Shown here: positions 50,094 to 58,184 of the stretch, piece by piece
Position numbering within the stretch: the first letter of the stretch is position 1
Layout: the number at the start of each line of letters is the position of its first letter
Assembly (NCBI RefSeq): GCF_031177825.1
Contig: NZ_JAPSKE010000005.1
Location: forward strand, 124,001-188,000
Source of the DNA: Paenibacillus sp.
GTDB lineage: Bacteria; Bacillota; Bacilli; Paenibacillales; YIM-B00363
Length of the DNA stretch: 64,000 nt
Direction of reading: 5' to 3'
The notes under the pieces: generated by a model
Told to the model about the DNA's origin: nothing
What the model saw: the letters and a program-made list of their open reading frames with translations, nothing else
Database searches by the model: none
Position numbers and translations under genes: made by a program

Positions 50094-51065
50094 CTACCCG
50101 CTGAGCTTCGCGCGATTCGGATCCAGCTTCTCGTACAGACGCTCGAGCATCTCGTCGGTCATCCGGTCCAGGTCGTACGCCGGACGGAATCCCCACTCCG
50201 CGGCGGCGGCCTCCGCATCCAGCGCGCTCGGCCAGCCGTCGGCGATCGATTGGCGAAGCGGATCGATCCGATACGTCAGCTCGAAGCCCGGGATGCGCCT
50301 TCGAATGCTCGCCGCGATGCGCTCCGGGTCGACGCTCATCGCCGTGACGTTGAAGGCGTTGCGATGCTTCAGCTTCGCCGCGTCGGCTTCCATCAGCGCG
50401 ACGATCGCTTGGATCGCATCCGGCATATACATCATGTCCAGGAAAGTGCCCGCGCGCAGATAGCACTCGTATTTGCCGGCGCGCACGGCTTCCGCGTACA
50501 TCTCGACGGCGTAGTCGGTCGTCCCTCCCCCGGGCGGCGCCGTATGGGAGACGAGCCCCGAAAACCGCAGCCCTCTCGCGTCTACGCCGTACTTAAGCGC
50601 GTAATAATCGCAGAGCAGCTCCCCCGCCACCTTGCTCACGCCGTACATCGTCGTCGGTCGCTGCAGCGTATCCTGCGGCGTGCCGAACTTCGGGGTTCCC
50701 GGTCCGAACGCCGCGATCGAACTCGGACAGAACAAGCGGCAGCCGAGCGCCCTCGCCGCCTCCAGCGCTTGAAGGAGGCTCCCCATGTTGAGCTGCCAGG
50801 CGAACAGCGGCCGCGCCTCCGCCGTCGCGGACAAGAGCGCCGCCAGGTGAACGATCGTATCCGCTCGATGCGCCGCGGCCGCTTCGTAGATCGCGCCTTC
50901 CGCCGTCGCGTCCAGCGTGCGGAACGGACCGCCGAGCGCGGCCCGGCTCCCGTCCGTCCGGATGTCCGTCGCAAGGACGGCCTCGTCTCCGTACAGCTCG
51001 CGCAGCCGCGGCGTTAGCTCCTGCCCGAGCTGGCCCAAGGCGCCGGTAATGATGATTCGTCTCAT
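50094..51065 (-). CDS. tdh: L-threonine 3-dehydrogenase, epimerase-like (extended SDR) type
   Basis: 323 residues. Rossmann motif ITGALGQLGQEL at 6-17 and the active-site Tyr-Lys in TTMYGVSKVAGELLCDYY. The GLRFSGLVSHTAPPGGGTTDYAVEMYAEAV segment and RAGTFLDMMYMPDAIQA are hallmarks of the short NAD-dependent threonine dehydrogenases related to UDP-galactose epimerase. It converts L-threonine to 2-amino-3-ketobutyrate. It is placed 12 bases after kbl, whose enzyme consumes that unstable product, which strongly supports the assignment. Confidence 0.9.
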   Translation of the reverse strand: MRRIIITGALGQLGQELTPRLRELYGDEAVLATDIRTDGSRAALGGPFRTLDATAEGAIYEAAAAHRADTIVHLAALLSATAEARPLFAWQLNMGSLLQALEAARALGCRLFCPSSIAAFGPGTPKFGTPQDTLQRPTTMYGVSKVAGELLCDYYALKYGVDARGLRFSGLVSHTAPPGGGTTDYAVEMYAEAVRAGKYECYLRAGTFLDMMYMPDAIQAIVALMEADAAKLKHRNAFNVTAMSVDPERIAASIRRRIPGFELTYRIDPLRQSIADGWPSALDAEAAAAEWGFRPAYDLDRMTDEMLERLYEKLDPNRAKLSG

Positions 51066-51077
51066 CTCGAGCCCCCC

Positions 51078-52271
51078 TTACGGAATCAACCGCAGCTCCC
51101 GACCGACCTTCGCATACGCCGCCAAGGCCGCGTCGAGTTGCTCCGTCGTATGCGCGGCGGACGGCATGTTCCGCACGCGGCCGGTCCCCCTCGGCACGGT
51201 AGGGAAGACGATCGCTTTCGCATAGACGCCTTCTTCATACAGTCGTCTGCTGAAGAGCTGCGTCGTCTCCTCGCTTCCGATCATGCACGGCGTGATCGGC
51301 GTCTCCGTGGCGCCGACGGAAAATCCGAGCGCCCGGAGCCCCTGCTGCAAATACGCCGCATTGCGCCACAGCCGTTCTTGGAGCTCCCGGCTTTCCTGCA
51401 GCAGCTCGATCGCCGCGATCGAAGCGCCGACGGCGGCCGGCGGCAGCGCGGTCGAGAACAGGAACGGCCGGCTTCGCGCCTTCAGCCAGTCGACGAGCTC
51501 GCGCGAGCCCGCGACGTATCCGCCGACGACGCCGACCGCCTTCGACAGCGTCCCGATCTGCAGGTCGATCTTGTCGGACAAGCCGAAGTGCTTCGCCGTG
51601 CCCGCGCCTCCGCCGAGCACGCCCGAACCGTGCGCGTCGTCCACGTACACGATCAGATCGCACGCCTCCGCGATTTCGACGATGTCGGGGAGCTTCGCGA
51701 GATCGCCGTCCATCGAGAACACCCCGTCCGTCACGACCATGATCTTCTCGTACTTGCCGGAGTCCCGCGCCTCGCGCGCCTTGGCCCGAAGATCGTCCAT
51801 GTCGGAATGCCGATATCGAATCGTCGTCGACTTCGTCAGCCGGATGCCGTCGATGATGGACGCATGATTCAGCTCATCCGACAGGATCGCGTCGCCGGGG
51901 CTCATGACGGCCGAGATCGCCGCCATATTGCAGGCGAAACCGGACGGAAAGCTGACGGCCGCCTCCGTCCCCTTGAACGCGGCGAGCTTCGCCTCCAGCT
52001 CCTCGTGCAGCCGAAGCGTGCCGTTGATCGTGCGTACCGCCCCGCTGCCGGCGCCCCACGCCCGCGCGGCTCGAACCGCCGCCTCCACGAGCCGCTCGTC
52101 GGTCGCGAGGCCCAAATAATTGTTCGACGACAAATTGACGAGCTCGCGGCCGCGGATCGCGATCGTCGGGCCGTTCGGCCCCTCGAGCGGCTCGATAGAG
52201 TTATACAACCCTTGCTCCTTCAGCTCTTCCAGACTGCGTTGCAGGAAAGCGGCGAACGTTCGACTCGTCAT
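51078..52271 (-). CDS. kbl: Glycine C-acetyltransferase (2-amino-3-ketobutyrate CoA ligase)
   Basis: 397 residues, alpha-oxoamine synthase family of PLP enzymes. PLP Lys in [18 protein letters not shown] (~240), Asp/His of the cofactor site in [13 protein letters not shown], substrate residues in [15 protein letters not shown] and [10 protein letters not shown]. It splits 2-amino-3-ketobutyrate with CoA into glycine and acetyl-CoA, working with tdh directly downstream. RBS GGGGG before the ATG. The upstream 100 bases are AT-rich, with a candidate minus-strand -35 TTGTGT and TGATAA 17 bases apart. Confidence 0.93.
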   Translation of the reverse strand: MTSRTFAAFLQRSLEELKEQGLYNSIEPLEGPNGPTIAIRGRELVNLSSNNYLGLATDERLVEAAVRAARAWGAGSGAVRTINGTLRLHEELEAKLAAFKGTEAAVSFPSGFACNMAAISAVMSPGDAILSDELNHASIIDGIRLTKSTTIRYRHSDMDDLRAKAREARDSGKYEKIMVVTDGVFSMDGDLAKLPDIVEIAEACDLIVYVDDAHGSGVLGGGAGTAKHFGLSDKIDLQIGTLSKAVGVVGGYVAGSRELVDWLKARSRPFLFSTALPPAAVGASIAAIELLQESRELQERLWRNAAYLQQGLRALGFSVGATETPITPCMIGSEETTQLFSRRLYEEGVYAKAIVFPTVPRGTGRVRNMPSAAHTTEQLDAALAAYAKVGRELRLIP

Positions 52272-52640
52272 GGATATTCCCCCAGTGAAATAGTTCTTTG
52301 TGTTTGTGCGCGATCACGGAAAAAAATACGTTATCATTTATGTACACTATAATACACAAAAGTATGTTATATTGAAACAATGTTTTTAGAAAATTGTACA
52401 AAGAAACAGTCTGGCGGCTTCTACGGGATCGCGGAAAGGATAACCTCCCTCTCATCGGCTTGATCGGGGCGGCATCCGCTGAACGGGCGGAATAGAAGAG
52501 ACCATTTCCAGTTCGATGACCGTTTAAGACGTACGATTTAAATTTGAACGGGAGGATTCCCCGTCTGCATCACTTCGCGAGCGACCTTGCCACCGTCGGC
52601 AGCATCTCGGACGAATGGGCGAACGCCTCCTCGTAGAAAA
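52272..52640. other. Intergenic region upstream of kbl
   Basis: AT-rich promoter zone at ~52310-52400 for kbl. The rest shows no supported gene; a short open frame near 52556-52637 (ending HHFASDLATVGSISDEWANASS) has no start signal and may be a gene remnant. Confidence 0.45.
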
Positions 52641-52687
52641 GCGCCGCCGCCCCCCGACGAATCGTGCTCGGCAAGGGGCGGCGGCGC
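52641..52687 (-). terminator. Strong intrinsic terminator facing left
   Basis: Perfect 13-base arms GCGCCGCCGCCCC / GGGGCGGCGGCGC, followed on the minus strand by TTTTC. The only minus-strand unit upstream of it is abfA-DUF6171, which ends at 53695. Its transcript would have to cross the ArsR-like gene to reach this point. Confidence 0.75.
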
Positions 52688-52700
52688 TCATTGAATTAAT
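52688..52700. promoter_or_regulatory. Candidate operator shared with abfA
   Basis: TCATTGAATTAAT is identical to 55493-55505 next to the abfA start. Here it lies about 80 bases before the ArsR-like gene, upstream of its likely promoter (TTGATT, 18-base spacer, TACAAT). Confidence 0.45.
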
Positions 52701-52778
52701 GCGTCGCTTAAATACATTTGATTTCCATTAACCCAATCCTCTACAATAAGATCAAAATCTCTCGAAGGAGAGGATCCC

Positions 52779-53690
52779 ATGATCAAAGCTTCCGCGGACC
52801 CGCAATGGCTCCCGCTGTACGATGCGTTGGCCAGCGACGTCCGGCTGCACATCATCCGCATGCTGTCCGAGCAATCGATGAATAACAAAGATATCGCGGA
52901 ACGCTTGGGCCTGAGCGGCGCGATCGTATCGATGCACGTCAAGAAGCTGCAGGCCGCCGGCATCGTCACCTCCGTGATGGTGCGCAAGGACGGCGGCACG
53001 CACAAGATGAACGCTCTCGCCGTGCCCGGCGTCGAAGTCTTGTTCCCGCACGTTCGGCAGGAAGCGAGGACGTTCCATGAAGTCGTCGTTCCCGTCGGCC
53101 ACTACAACGATCACGAAGTGTACCCGACCTGCGGCCTCGCGACGACCGGCAAGATGATCGGCCAGTTCGACGACCCGCGCTTCTTCCTCGATCCCGAGCG
53201 CGTCCAGGCAAGCATTCTATGGTTCGGCCGCGGGTTCGTGGAGTATCGGCTGCCGAACTTCCTGCTCTCCTCCCAGAGGCTCGAAGAAATCGAGATTTCG
53301 CTGGAGATCGGTTCGGAGGCGCCCGGCGTCAACCGGGATTGGCCGTCGGACATCACCTTCTCCCTGAACCAGAAGGAGCTGGGCGTCTGGACGAGCCCGG
53401 GCGATTCCGGCGAAGGCCGAGGCGCGTTGACGCCGGCCTGGTGGACGGATCAAGTCAATCAATACGGCTTCCTCAAGCTCATCCAGATTCGCGAAGACGG
53501 CACCTACCTGGACGGGCAGCGCATGTCGTCGGTCGGGCTGCGCGACTTGGCCGTGCAGCGCAATCAGTGGACGCTCCGTCTGGAGGTCAAGGAAGACGCC
53601 GCGCACGTCGGCGGACTGACGCTGTACGGCGCCGGATTCGGCAATTACAATCAAGACATCGTCTTCCGCACGTATTATCGGTCGATCTAA
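52779..53690 (+). CDS. ArsR-type HTH regulator with large C-terminal beta-rich domain
   Basis: 303 residues. Winged helix at ~12-75 (YDALASDVRLHIIRMLSEQSMNNKDIAERLGLSGAIVSMHVKKLQAAGIV). A ~220-residue C-terminal domain follows, rich in predicted strands and aromatics (ILWFGRGFVEYRLPNFLL, LEEIEISLEIGSEAPGVNRDWPSDITFSLN). No metal-binding cysteines of classical ArsR proteins are seen, so it probably senses a sugar. It is convergent with the arabinofuranosidase operon (stops 4 bases apart) and shares an upstream 13-base motif with it. RBS GAAGGAGAGG. Confidence 0.85.
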   Translation: MIKASADPQWLPLYDALASDVRLHIIRMLSEQSMNNKDIAERLGLSGAIVSMHVKKLQAAGIVTSVMVRKDGGTHKMNALAVPGVEVLFPHVRQEARTFHEVVVPVGHYNDHEVYPTCGLATTGKMIGQFDDPRFFLDPERVQASILWFGRGFVEYRLPNFLLSSQRLEEIEISLEIGSEAPGVNRDWPSDITFSLNQKELGVWTSPGDSGEGRGALTPAWWTDQVNQYGFLKLIQIREDGTYLDGQRMSSVGLRDLAVQRNQWTLRLEVKEDAAHVGGLTLYGAGFGNYNQDIVFRTYYRSI

Positions 53691-53694
53691 GCCT

Positions 53695-53985
53695 CTAAGC
53701 GTACGGCTCCCACTTTGCCCCGCCCGGCATCGGGCAGCGCTTCTCCTTCAGCTTCGCCGTAATTCGGACCAAGCATCCGCACACGACGCACGTGTGACCG
53801 TCGATCAGCTTCGGACAAGCGCGGCAGCGCGCCAGCCGCTCCTCGTAGACCGCATCCGGCACGCAATAGGCGCTCCCGGGTCGAAACATCGGCGAGGAGA
53901 GGATCTTATCGACCCTCTCCTCGGTCACTCGGAAGTCGCTCCGGCACCCCTTGCAGTCCCGATCCGCCTCGTTCCCCGCCCTCAT
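53695..53985 (-). CDS. Small cysteine-rich protein of DUF6171 type
   Basis: 96 residues with three CxxC pairs: CKGC (~11-14), CRAC (~54-57) and CVVC plus a following Cys (~66-71), suggesting one or two zinc sites. It resembles the uncharacterised DUF6171 family. The ATG overlaps the abfA stop (ATGA), so it is translationally coupled to the arabinofuranosidase. Function unknown; no membrane or signal segment. Confidence 0.8.
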   Translation of the reverse strand: MRAGNEADRDCKGCRSDFRVTEERVDKILSSPMFRPGSAYCVPDAVYEERLARCRACPKLIDGHTCVVCGCLVRITAKLKEKRCPMPGGAKWEPYA

Positions 53986-55475
53986 CGATCGGCGATCAGC
54001 TCCAGCACCGTAACGGACATCGGGGCTACGGTCGCTGCAAGCGCGTTCCCCTCGATCGCGAAATCGACGAACGGCTTCGGCGCCACTCGCTCCGGCGAAT
54101 CGAACGTATTATGCCCGTCGATCCGGTCCGCGGTCAGCGTCCTGCCGCTCGCGCTTACCTTCCCTTCCGCCAAGCCCCGAAGTTCGATGCGGACGCCTGC
54201 GCTCGCCCGATGATCCAGATTGCACAGGCTCACATGGATGCGCCCCTCCGCGTCGCGCGAAGCGGAGACGGACACGTGGGGCAGCTCGTTCGCGCCGCCG
54301 CCGATCGTCCCGATCGTCTCGTGCGTATCGAGCAGCTCCGCGTCCTGATGCACCTTGAACATCTCGAAGACATGATACGTCGGCGTCAACAGCATCTTCT
54401 CGCCTTCCGTCAAGATAACCGCCTGCAGAACGTTCACCAGCTGCGCGATGTTCGCCATCCGAACGCGGTCGCAATGCCGATGGAAGATGTGCAGCGTCAT
54501 GCCCGCCACGAGCGCGTCGCGGATCGTATTTTGCTGATACAGGAATCCCGGATTGGTGCCCGGTTCCACGTCGTACCACGTCCCCCATTCGTCCACGATC
54601 AGGCCGATTCGCTTGTCCGGATCGTATTGATCCATGATCGCCGAATGTCTCGAGATCAATTCCTCCATGTGCATCGCCTTCTTCAAGGTGACGCTCCATT
54701 CCTCTTCGACGAAGCCGGTCGCCGGCCCCTTCTCCGCCCAGGTGCCCGGAAGGGTGTAGTAATGCAGCGTGATCGAGTCCATGAACCGGCCCGCCTGCTT
54801 CATCAGCGTCTCCATCCAATGATAGTCGCCCTCGCTCGGACCGCACGCGATCTTATGAATGCGGTTATCGCCGTAATTCCGGACGTACGTCTGGAATTGA
54901 CGGTACAAGTCCGCGTAATATTCCGGCCGCATATTGCCGCCGCAGCCCCAGTTTTCGTTGCCGACGCCGAAGTATTTTACCTTCCAGGGCGCCTCCCTGC
55001 CGTTCGACTTCCGCAGCTCCGCCATCGGCGACACGCCGTCGAACGTCAAGTATTCCACCCATTCGGACATCTCCTGCACCGTTCCGCTGCCGACGTTGCC
55101 GTTAATGTACGGCTCGCAGCCGAGCAGCTCGCACAGCATCATGAACTCATGCGTGCCGAAGTGGTTGTTTTCGACGACGCCGCCCCAGTGGGTATTGATC
55201 ATACGCTTGCGCCGCTCCCGCGGCCCGATGCCGTCCTTCCAATGGTATTCGTCGGCGAAGCAGCCGCCGGGCCAACGCAGGACGGGAATCTTCATCCGCC
55301 GCAGCGCGTCCAGGACGTCGTTGCGAATCCCATTCGTATTCGGGATGGGCGAGTCCTCCCCGACCCACAGCCCTTCATAGATACAGCGCCCGAGATGCTC
55401 CGAGAAGTGGCCGTAAATATTGCGGTCGATCGTTCCTCTCGGCCGATCCGCGTGGATCACGACTTGGTTGGTCAT
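53982..55475 (-). CDS. abfA: Intracellular alpha-L-arabinofuranosidase (GH51)
   Basis: 497 residues from the ATG with AGGAG 10 bases upstream. GH51 barrel with acid/base Glu ~174 in [10 protein letters not shown] and nucleophile Glu ~296 in [14 protein letters not shown]. The N-terminal [25 protein letters not shown] and [14 protein letters not shown] blocks are diagnostic. A C-terminal beta-sandwich follows. No signal peptide: it removes arabinose from imported arabino(xylo)-oligosaccharides. A palindromic candidate operator lies just upstream at 55493-55517. Confidence 0.95.
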   Translation of the reverse strand: MTNQVVIHADRPRGTIDRNIYGHFSEHLGRCIYEGLWVGEDSPIPNTNGIRNDVLDALRRMKIPVLRWPGGCFADEYHWKDGIGPRERRKRMINTHWGGVVENNHFGTHEFMMLCELLGCEPYINGNVGSGTVQEMSEWVEYLTFDGVSPMAELRKSNGREAPWKVKYFGVGNENWGCGGNMRPEYYADLYRQFQTYVRNYGDNRIHKIACGPSEGDYHWMETLMKQAGRFMDSITLHYYTLPGTWAEKGPATGFVEEEWSVTLKKAMHMEELISRHSAIMDQYDPDKRIGLIVDEWGTWYDVEPGTNPGFLYQQNTIRDALVAGMTLHIFHRHCDRVRMANIAQLVNVLQAVILTEGEKMLLTPTYHVFEMFKVHQDAELLDTHETIGTIGGGANELPHVSVSASRDAEGRIHVSLCNLDHRASAGVRIELRGLAEGKVSASGRTLTADRIDGHNTFDSPERVAPKPFVDFAIEGNALAATVAPMSVTVLELIADR

Positions 55476-55492
55476 TGCAATCATTCTCCTCT

Positions 55493-55517
55493 TCATTGAA
55501 TTAATAATGTTATTAAT
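55493..55517 (-). promoter_or_regulatory. Candidate operator of abfA
   Basis: An 8-base inverted repeat ATTAATAA-TG-TTATTAAT (55500-55517) is joined to TCATTGAATTAAT (55493-55505), the motif also found at 52688-52700. It lies 18-42 bases upstream of the abfA start codon, where a bound regulator would block transcription. Confidence 0.5.
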
Positions 55518-55593
55518 CGTATGACTTATTCATTAATTCACCTTCTATATTAATAGACATTTGCAGACTTCGCAATCCGAAACCCGGTCATGC

Positions 55594-55638
55594 AGAAAAA
55601 GAAAACAGCCTCCTTCGGCGAATGCCGAACGAAGGCTG
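55594..55638 (-). terminator. Intrinsic terminator facing left, beyond the sda-like gene
   Basis: CAGCCTCCTTCGGC pairs with GCCGAACGAAGGCTG (one bulge), followed on the minus strand by TTTTCTTTTTCT. The nearest minus-strand gene upstream is the PAS kinase ending at 55975, so its transcript would run antisense through the sda-like gene before stopping here. Confidence 0.75.
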
Positions 55639-55696
55639 CTTCTGACGGAACCCGAGTCGATTCGACACGATGTCGAACCTTAGGGGTTTTTCTTCC

Positions 55697-55726
55697 TTGT
55701 CACTTCTACCGAATCCTCAGTATGAT
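55697..55726 (+). promoter_or_regulatory. Promoter of the sda-like gene
   Basis: TTGTCA (55697-55702), 18-base spacer, TATGAT (55721-55726), about 30 bases upstream of the GTG start. Confidence 0.6.
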
Positions 55727-55756
55727 GAAGGTATTCTATGGGAAAGGATGGTTGTC

Positions 55757-55963
55757 GTGCAAAAACTTTCGAACCAAGCGTTGTTGGACGCCTACCATTA
55801 CATCGCGAAGGGGGAACGAGCGTTTCACGAAGAGTTTATTTCGGCCGTGTGCAAGGAACTCGCCTCCCGAGGCATCCTCTTCCAGGGTAACGCGGAAGCC
55901 GCGAAGGAGGGAATTCGTAACGTCATGTGTCCGACGCAGGGAATCCAATTCAACGCCGGCTAA
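55757..55963 (+). CDS. sda: Sda-like sporulation histidine-kinase inhibitor
   Basis: 68 residues from GTG 55757; AAAGGA precedes it at good spacing, whereas the ATG at 55748 is too close to it. The N-terminal part, QKLSNQALLDAYHYI and EEFISAVCKELASRGI, matches the Sda helical hairpin pattern (KLSDELLLDAY..., EFI..L..EI.RRG). Sda binds the dimerisation domain of sporulation kinases and blocks entry into sporulation when DNA replication is disturbed. Here the C-terminal tail is about 20 residues longer than the usual ~46-52-residue protein. It is convergent with a PAS histidine kinase gene, 11 bases apart. Assignment is from recalled motifs. Confidence 0.6.
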   Translation: MQKLSNQALLDAYHYIAKGERAFHEEFISAVCKELASRGILFQGNAEAAKEGIRNVMCPTQGIQFNAG

Positions 55964-55974
55964 TCGTTCCAAGT

Positions 55975-57438
55975 TCAAAACGGGAGACGGATCGTGACGA
56001 TCGTTCCGTTTCCTATCTTGCTTTCGAACTTCATCTCTCCCCCATGCTCCTGTATGATTTTATGGCAGATCATGAGCCCGAGACCCGTCCCTTGCTCCTT
56101 AGTCGTATAGAACGGATCGCCCAGCTTCCCCAGCGCTTGCTCGTCGATGCCGGGGCCTTCGTCCGCGAACCGAATCGCGACATGCCTTGCTTCCTTCCCG
56201 ACGGCGACCCGCAGATTTCCGCCGTTCGGCATCGCCTCGATCGCATTCTTCATCACGTTCAAGAACACCTGCTTCAACTGATTGTCGTCGCACCGAATTT
56301 CGGGGATGTCGTCGTCCCATTCGAGATGAAGCGTCACGTCGTTCAACGCGGCATGAGACTGTACGAGCGGGAATAAGGCGTCGAACAACGTCTCCAGCCG
56401 ATGCCGTCTGTACTCCGAGGGCACGGGCTTCGCCAGCTGCATAAATTCGTTGACGATGTAGTTGATCCGCTTCAGCTCCGTCTCCATGATCGCGCAGTAG
56501 GCTTGGTTGCCGACGAACTTTTCCCTTAACAGCTGATTGAACCCGATGAGAGCGGTCAAGGGATTCCGGATTTCGTGGGCGACGCCGGCCGCCATCTGTC
56601 CGATGACCGACAGCTTCTCGGACTTCCGCAAAGACTGCTCCCTTCGAATTCGTTCCGTAATGTCTCGAATCGTCGTTTGGTACACCTTGCGATCCAGTAA
56701 AGAAAAGGTTTCCCCGCTCGAAGCTTCCCCTTCGAACACGTCCCCGTCGCACCGAATGAACGACAGAGTGACCAGCTCCAACCCGCGAATCGATTGCCCC
56801 GAAGCGATAAACCGATCGCTCGTCTTGTGATGGAAATCCGGGTGGATAAAGTCGAGGATCGACCTGCCGACCACTTGCTCCGGTCCTCGGGCCCGTAACA
56901 ACCGGATCCCCGCATCGTTCGCGTAGACGATGATGCCTTCGCTGTGAACGAAGATCGCCTCCGGAACCGACTTCAGCAGCTGGCGATAACGCAGCTCGCT
57001 CTCCCGGAGCGATACCTCCGCCTTCTTCCGCTCCGTGATGTCCCTGCACAGCAATTGAACGGCCTGCTCGCCTTTATACTGGATCGGCACGGCTCGGACT
57101 TCCGCGGTGACGACGCTTCCGTCGCGGCGAACCCACTTCTTTTCCATAATGTCCGTAGGCTTTCCGAATTCGAACGGAGGACCGACCGGTTCCATGATCG
57201 ATTGCCCGACGTCCGGCGACCGGAGAAAATCCGCGAGCCGTCTCCCGATCGCCGCTTCCGCGTTCGGGGCTCCGATCATCTCGGCTCCCGCCGCATTCGT
57301 ATACACCACGATTTCGTTGCTGTACACCAGAATCGGTTCCGGGGAAAATTCGACGAGTTGCTTATATTGCCTGTTCGTAAACCCGATCTCCCCGCCGGAC
57401 GTCCGCTTCTTGCCCGGCCCCTTCCTTCTGCTATCCAT
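55975..57438 (-). CDS. PAS-domain sensor histidine kinase (sporulation-kinase type)
   Basis: 487 residues, no membrane segments. Two PAS domains: ~20-135 (FSPEPILVYSNEIVVYTNAAGAEMIG ... PIQYKGEQAVQLLCRDITERKKAE) and ~145-265 (VPEAIFVHSEGIIVYANDAGIRLL ... DITERIRREQ). HisKA follows with the phospho-His in QMAAGVAHEIRNPLTALIGF (~285) and HATPase (VFLNVMKNAIEAMPNGG, DEGPGID, GTGLGLMICHKII). Soluble PAS kinases without a linked regulator commonly feed Spo0F in spore-formers. A near-consensus promoter lies at 57485-57513 and GGGGG precedes the ATG. Confidence 0.92.
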   Translation of the reverse strand: MDSRRKGPGKKRTSGGEIGFTNRQYKQLVEFSPEPILVYSNEIVVYTNAAGAEMIGAPNAEAAIGRRLADFLRSPDVGQSIMEPVGPPFEFGKPTDIMEKKWVRRDGSVVTAEVRAVPIQYKGEQAVQLLCRDITERKKAEVSLRESELRYRQLLKSVPEAIFVHSEGIIVYANDAGIRLLRARGPEQVVGRSILDFIHPDFHHKTSDRFIASGQSIRGLELVTLSFIRCDGDVFEGEASSGETFSLLDRKVYQTTIRDITERIRREQSLRKSEKLSVIGQMAAGVAHEIRNPLTALIGFNQLLREKFVGNQAYCAIMETELKRINYIVNEFMQLAKPVPSEYRRHRLETLFDALFPLVQSHAALNDVTLHLEWDDDIPEIRCDDNQLKQVFLNVMKNAIEAMPNGGNLRVAVGKEARHVAIRFADEGPGIDEQALGKLGDPFYTTKEQGTGLGLMICHKIIQEHGGEMKFESKIGNGTIVTIRLPF

Positions 57439-57484
57439 GGAGTTCCCCCGCAGTCGTCCTGGTTCCAAGCTTATCCTATCCATG

Positions 57485-57513
57485 TATATATTACCTGCGC
57501 GGTCGGTTGTCAA
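57485..57513 (-). promoter_or_regulatory. Promoter of the PAS kinase gene
   Basis: On the minus strand TTGACA (57513-57508), 17-base spacer, TATATA (57490-57485). A perfect -35 suggests vegetative sigma-A expression. Confidence 0.75.
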
Positions 57514-57524
57514 TCTAAAATTCT

Positions 57525-57562
57525 AGAAAAAGAGGCTCCCGGCCGCAGCCGAGAACCTCTTT
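57525..57562 (-). terminator. Intrinsic terminator after the gene at 57577
   Basis: AAAGAGGCTCCCGGC and GCCGAGAACCTCTTT form a stem with two mismatches and a 4-base loop, followed by TTTTCT on the minus strand. Confidence 0.75.
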
Positions 57563-57576
57563 AGAGTCACATTTCT

Positions 57577-57852
57577 TTAAACCACCGTATCCCTTATCAC
57601 CGTCAGGAAACCGAACCTCATTGCGTCGCTAATGAACCGTTCGATGGACTGCCTTGCATGATCGCTGAACAAATACCACTCATCCGCAGTTGCATCGTGA
57701 ATCAAGATCTCCGGGTACCCTGTTAAAAGTTCGGATGGGAAAGAACGAATTAAGGAATACACATCATACCGAACGATGCTGTTCCCTTCATGGTCTAGAA
57801 AATCAAATTGTGCATTTTTGTAATAAGACCCAAGCGTGTCTATCGTATGCAT
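57577..57852 (-). CDS. Hypothetical protein, 91 residues, probably the 3' part of the split gene
   Basis: No family recognised. Reads MHTIDTLGSYYKNAQFDFLDHEGNS... with a regular alternation of strands and a helix (DHARQSIERFISDAMRFGFLTVI). No RBS precedes the ATG. The frame is open for 27 more codons upstream (VWELPSNGPIPKKVEAPEHYSW), overlapping the end of the gene at 57866-58096. This suggests the two ORFs are halves of one gene separated by a frameshift near 57870-57890. Base composition is more AT-rich than the window average. Confidence 0.5.
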   Translation of the reverse strand: MHTIDTLGSYYKNAQFDFLDHEGNSIVRYDVYSLIRSFPSELLTGYPEILIHDATADEWYLFSDHARQSIERFISDAMRFGFLTVIRDTVV

Positions 57853-57865
57853 CCACGAATAATGT

Positions 57866-58096
57866 TCAGGGGCTTCGACCTTCTTCGGAATTGGACCATT
57901 CGACGGTAGCTCCCAAACTTTCGCTAATCACGCGTAAAGGTACCATTGTCCGTTTGTTCTTGATTTCTGGCTTGACATCGGATGAAACCGCAACGCCGTC
58001 AACTTTGATTTGCATATCTGCCGCATAGGTAAAGGACGATGACGATGAGACAAATAGAAAGATCGCAAGAAACAAACCAAAAAGTGCCTTTTTCAT
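57866..58096 (-). CDS. Secreted protein with truncated copper-amine-oxidase N-terminal-type domain
   Basis: 76 residues. Signal peptide MKKALFGLFLAIFLFVSSSSSFTYAA, then a copper-amine-oxidase-like N-terminal repeat (MQIKVDGVAVSSDVKPEIKNKRTMVPLRVISESLGATVEWSNSE). In Paenibacillaceae this domain is usually at the front of longer secreted or wall proteins. The domain stops short after EEGRSP; the neighbouring frame continues without interruption. Likely the 5' half of a frameshifted gene with 57577-57852. Confidence 0.7.
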   Translation of the reverse strand: MKKALFGLFLAIFLFVSSSSSFTYAADMQIKVDGVAVSSDVKPEIKNKRTMVPLRVISESLGATVEWSNSEEGRSP

Positions 58097-58184
58097 AAAT
58101 GCGCTCCTTTTACGGATAATTTCGGCACACAGTAACCGCGCCCCATATTTAGACGCAACTGGAAATCATATGTTGCACAGCTCC

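Noticed and set aside
52556..52637. Short plus-strand open frame ending in HHFASDLATVGSISDEWANASS
   Set aside because: Protein-like composition but no start codon with an RBS; at most a gene remnant.
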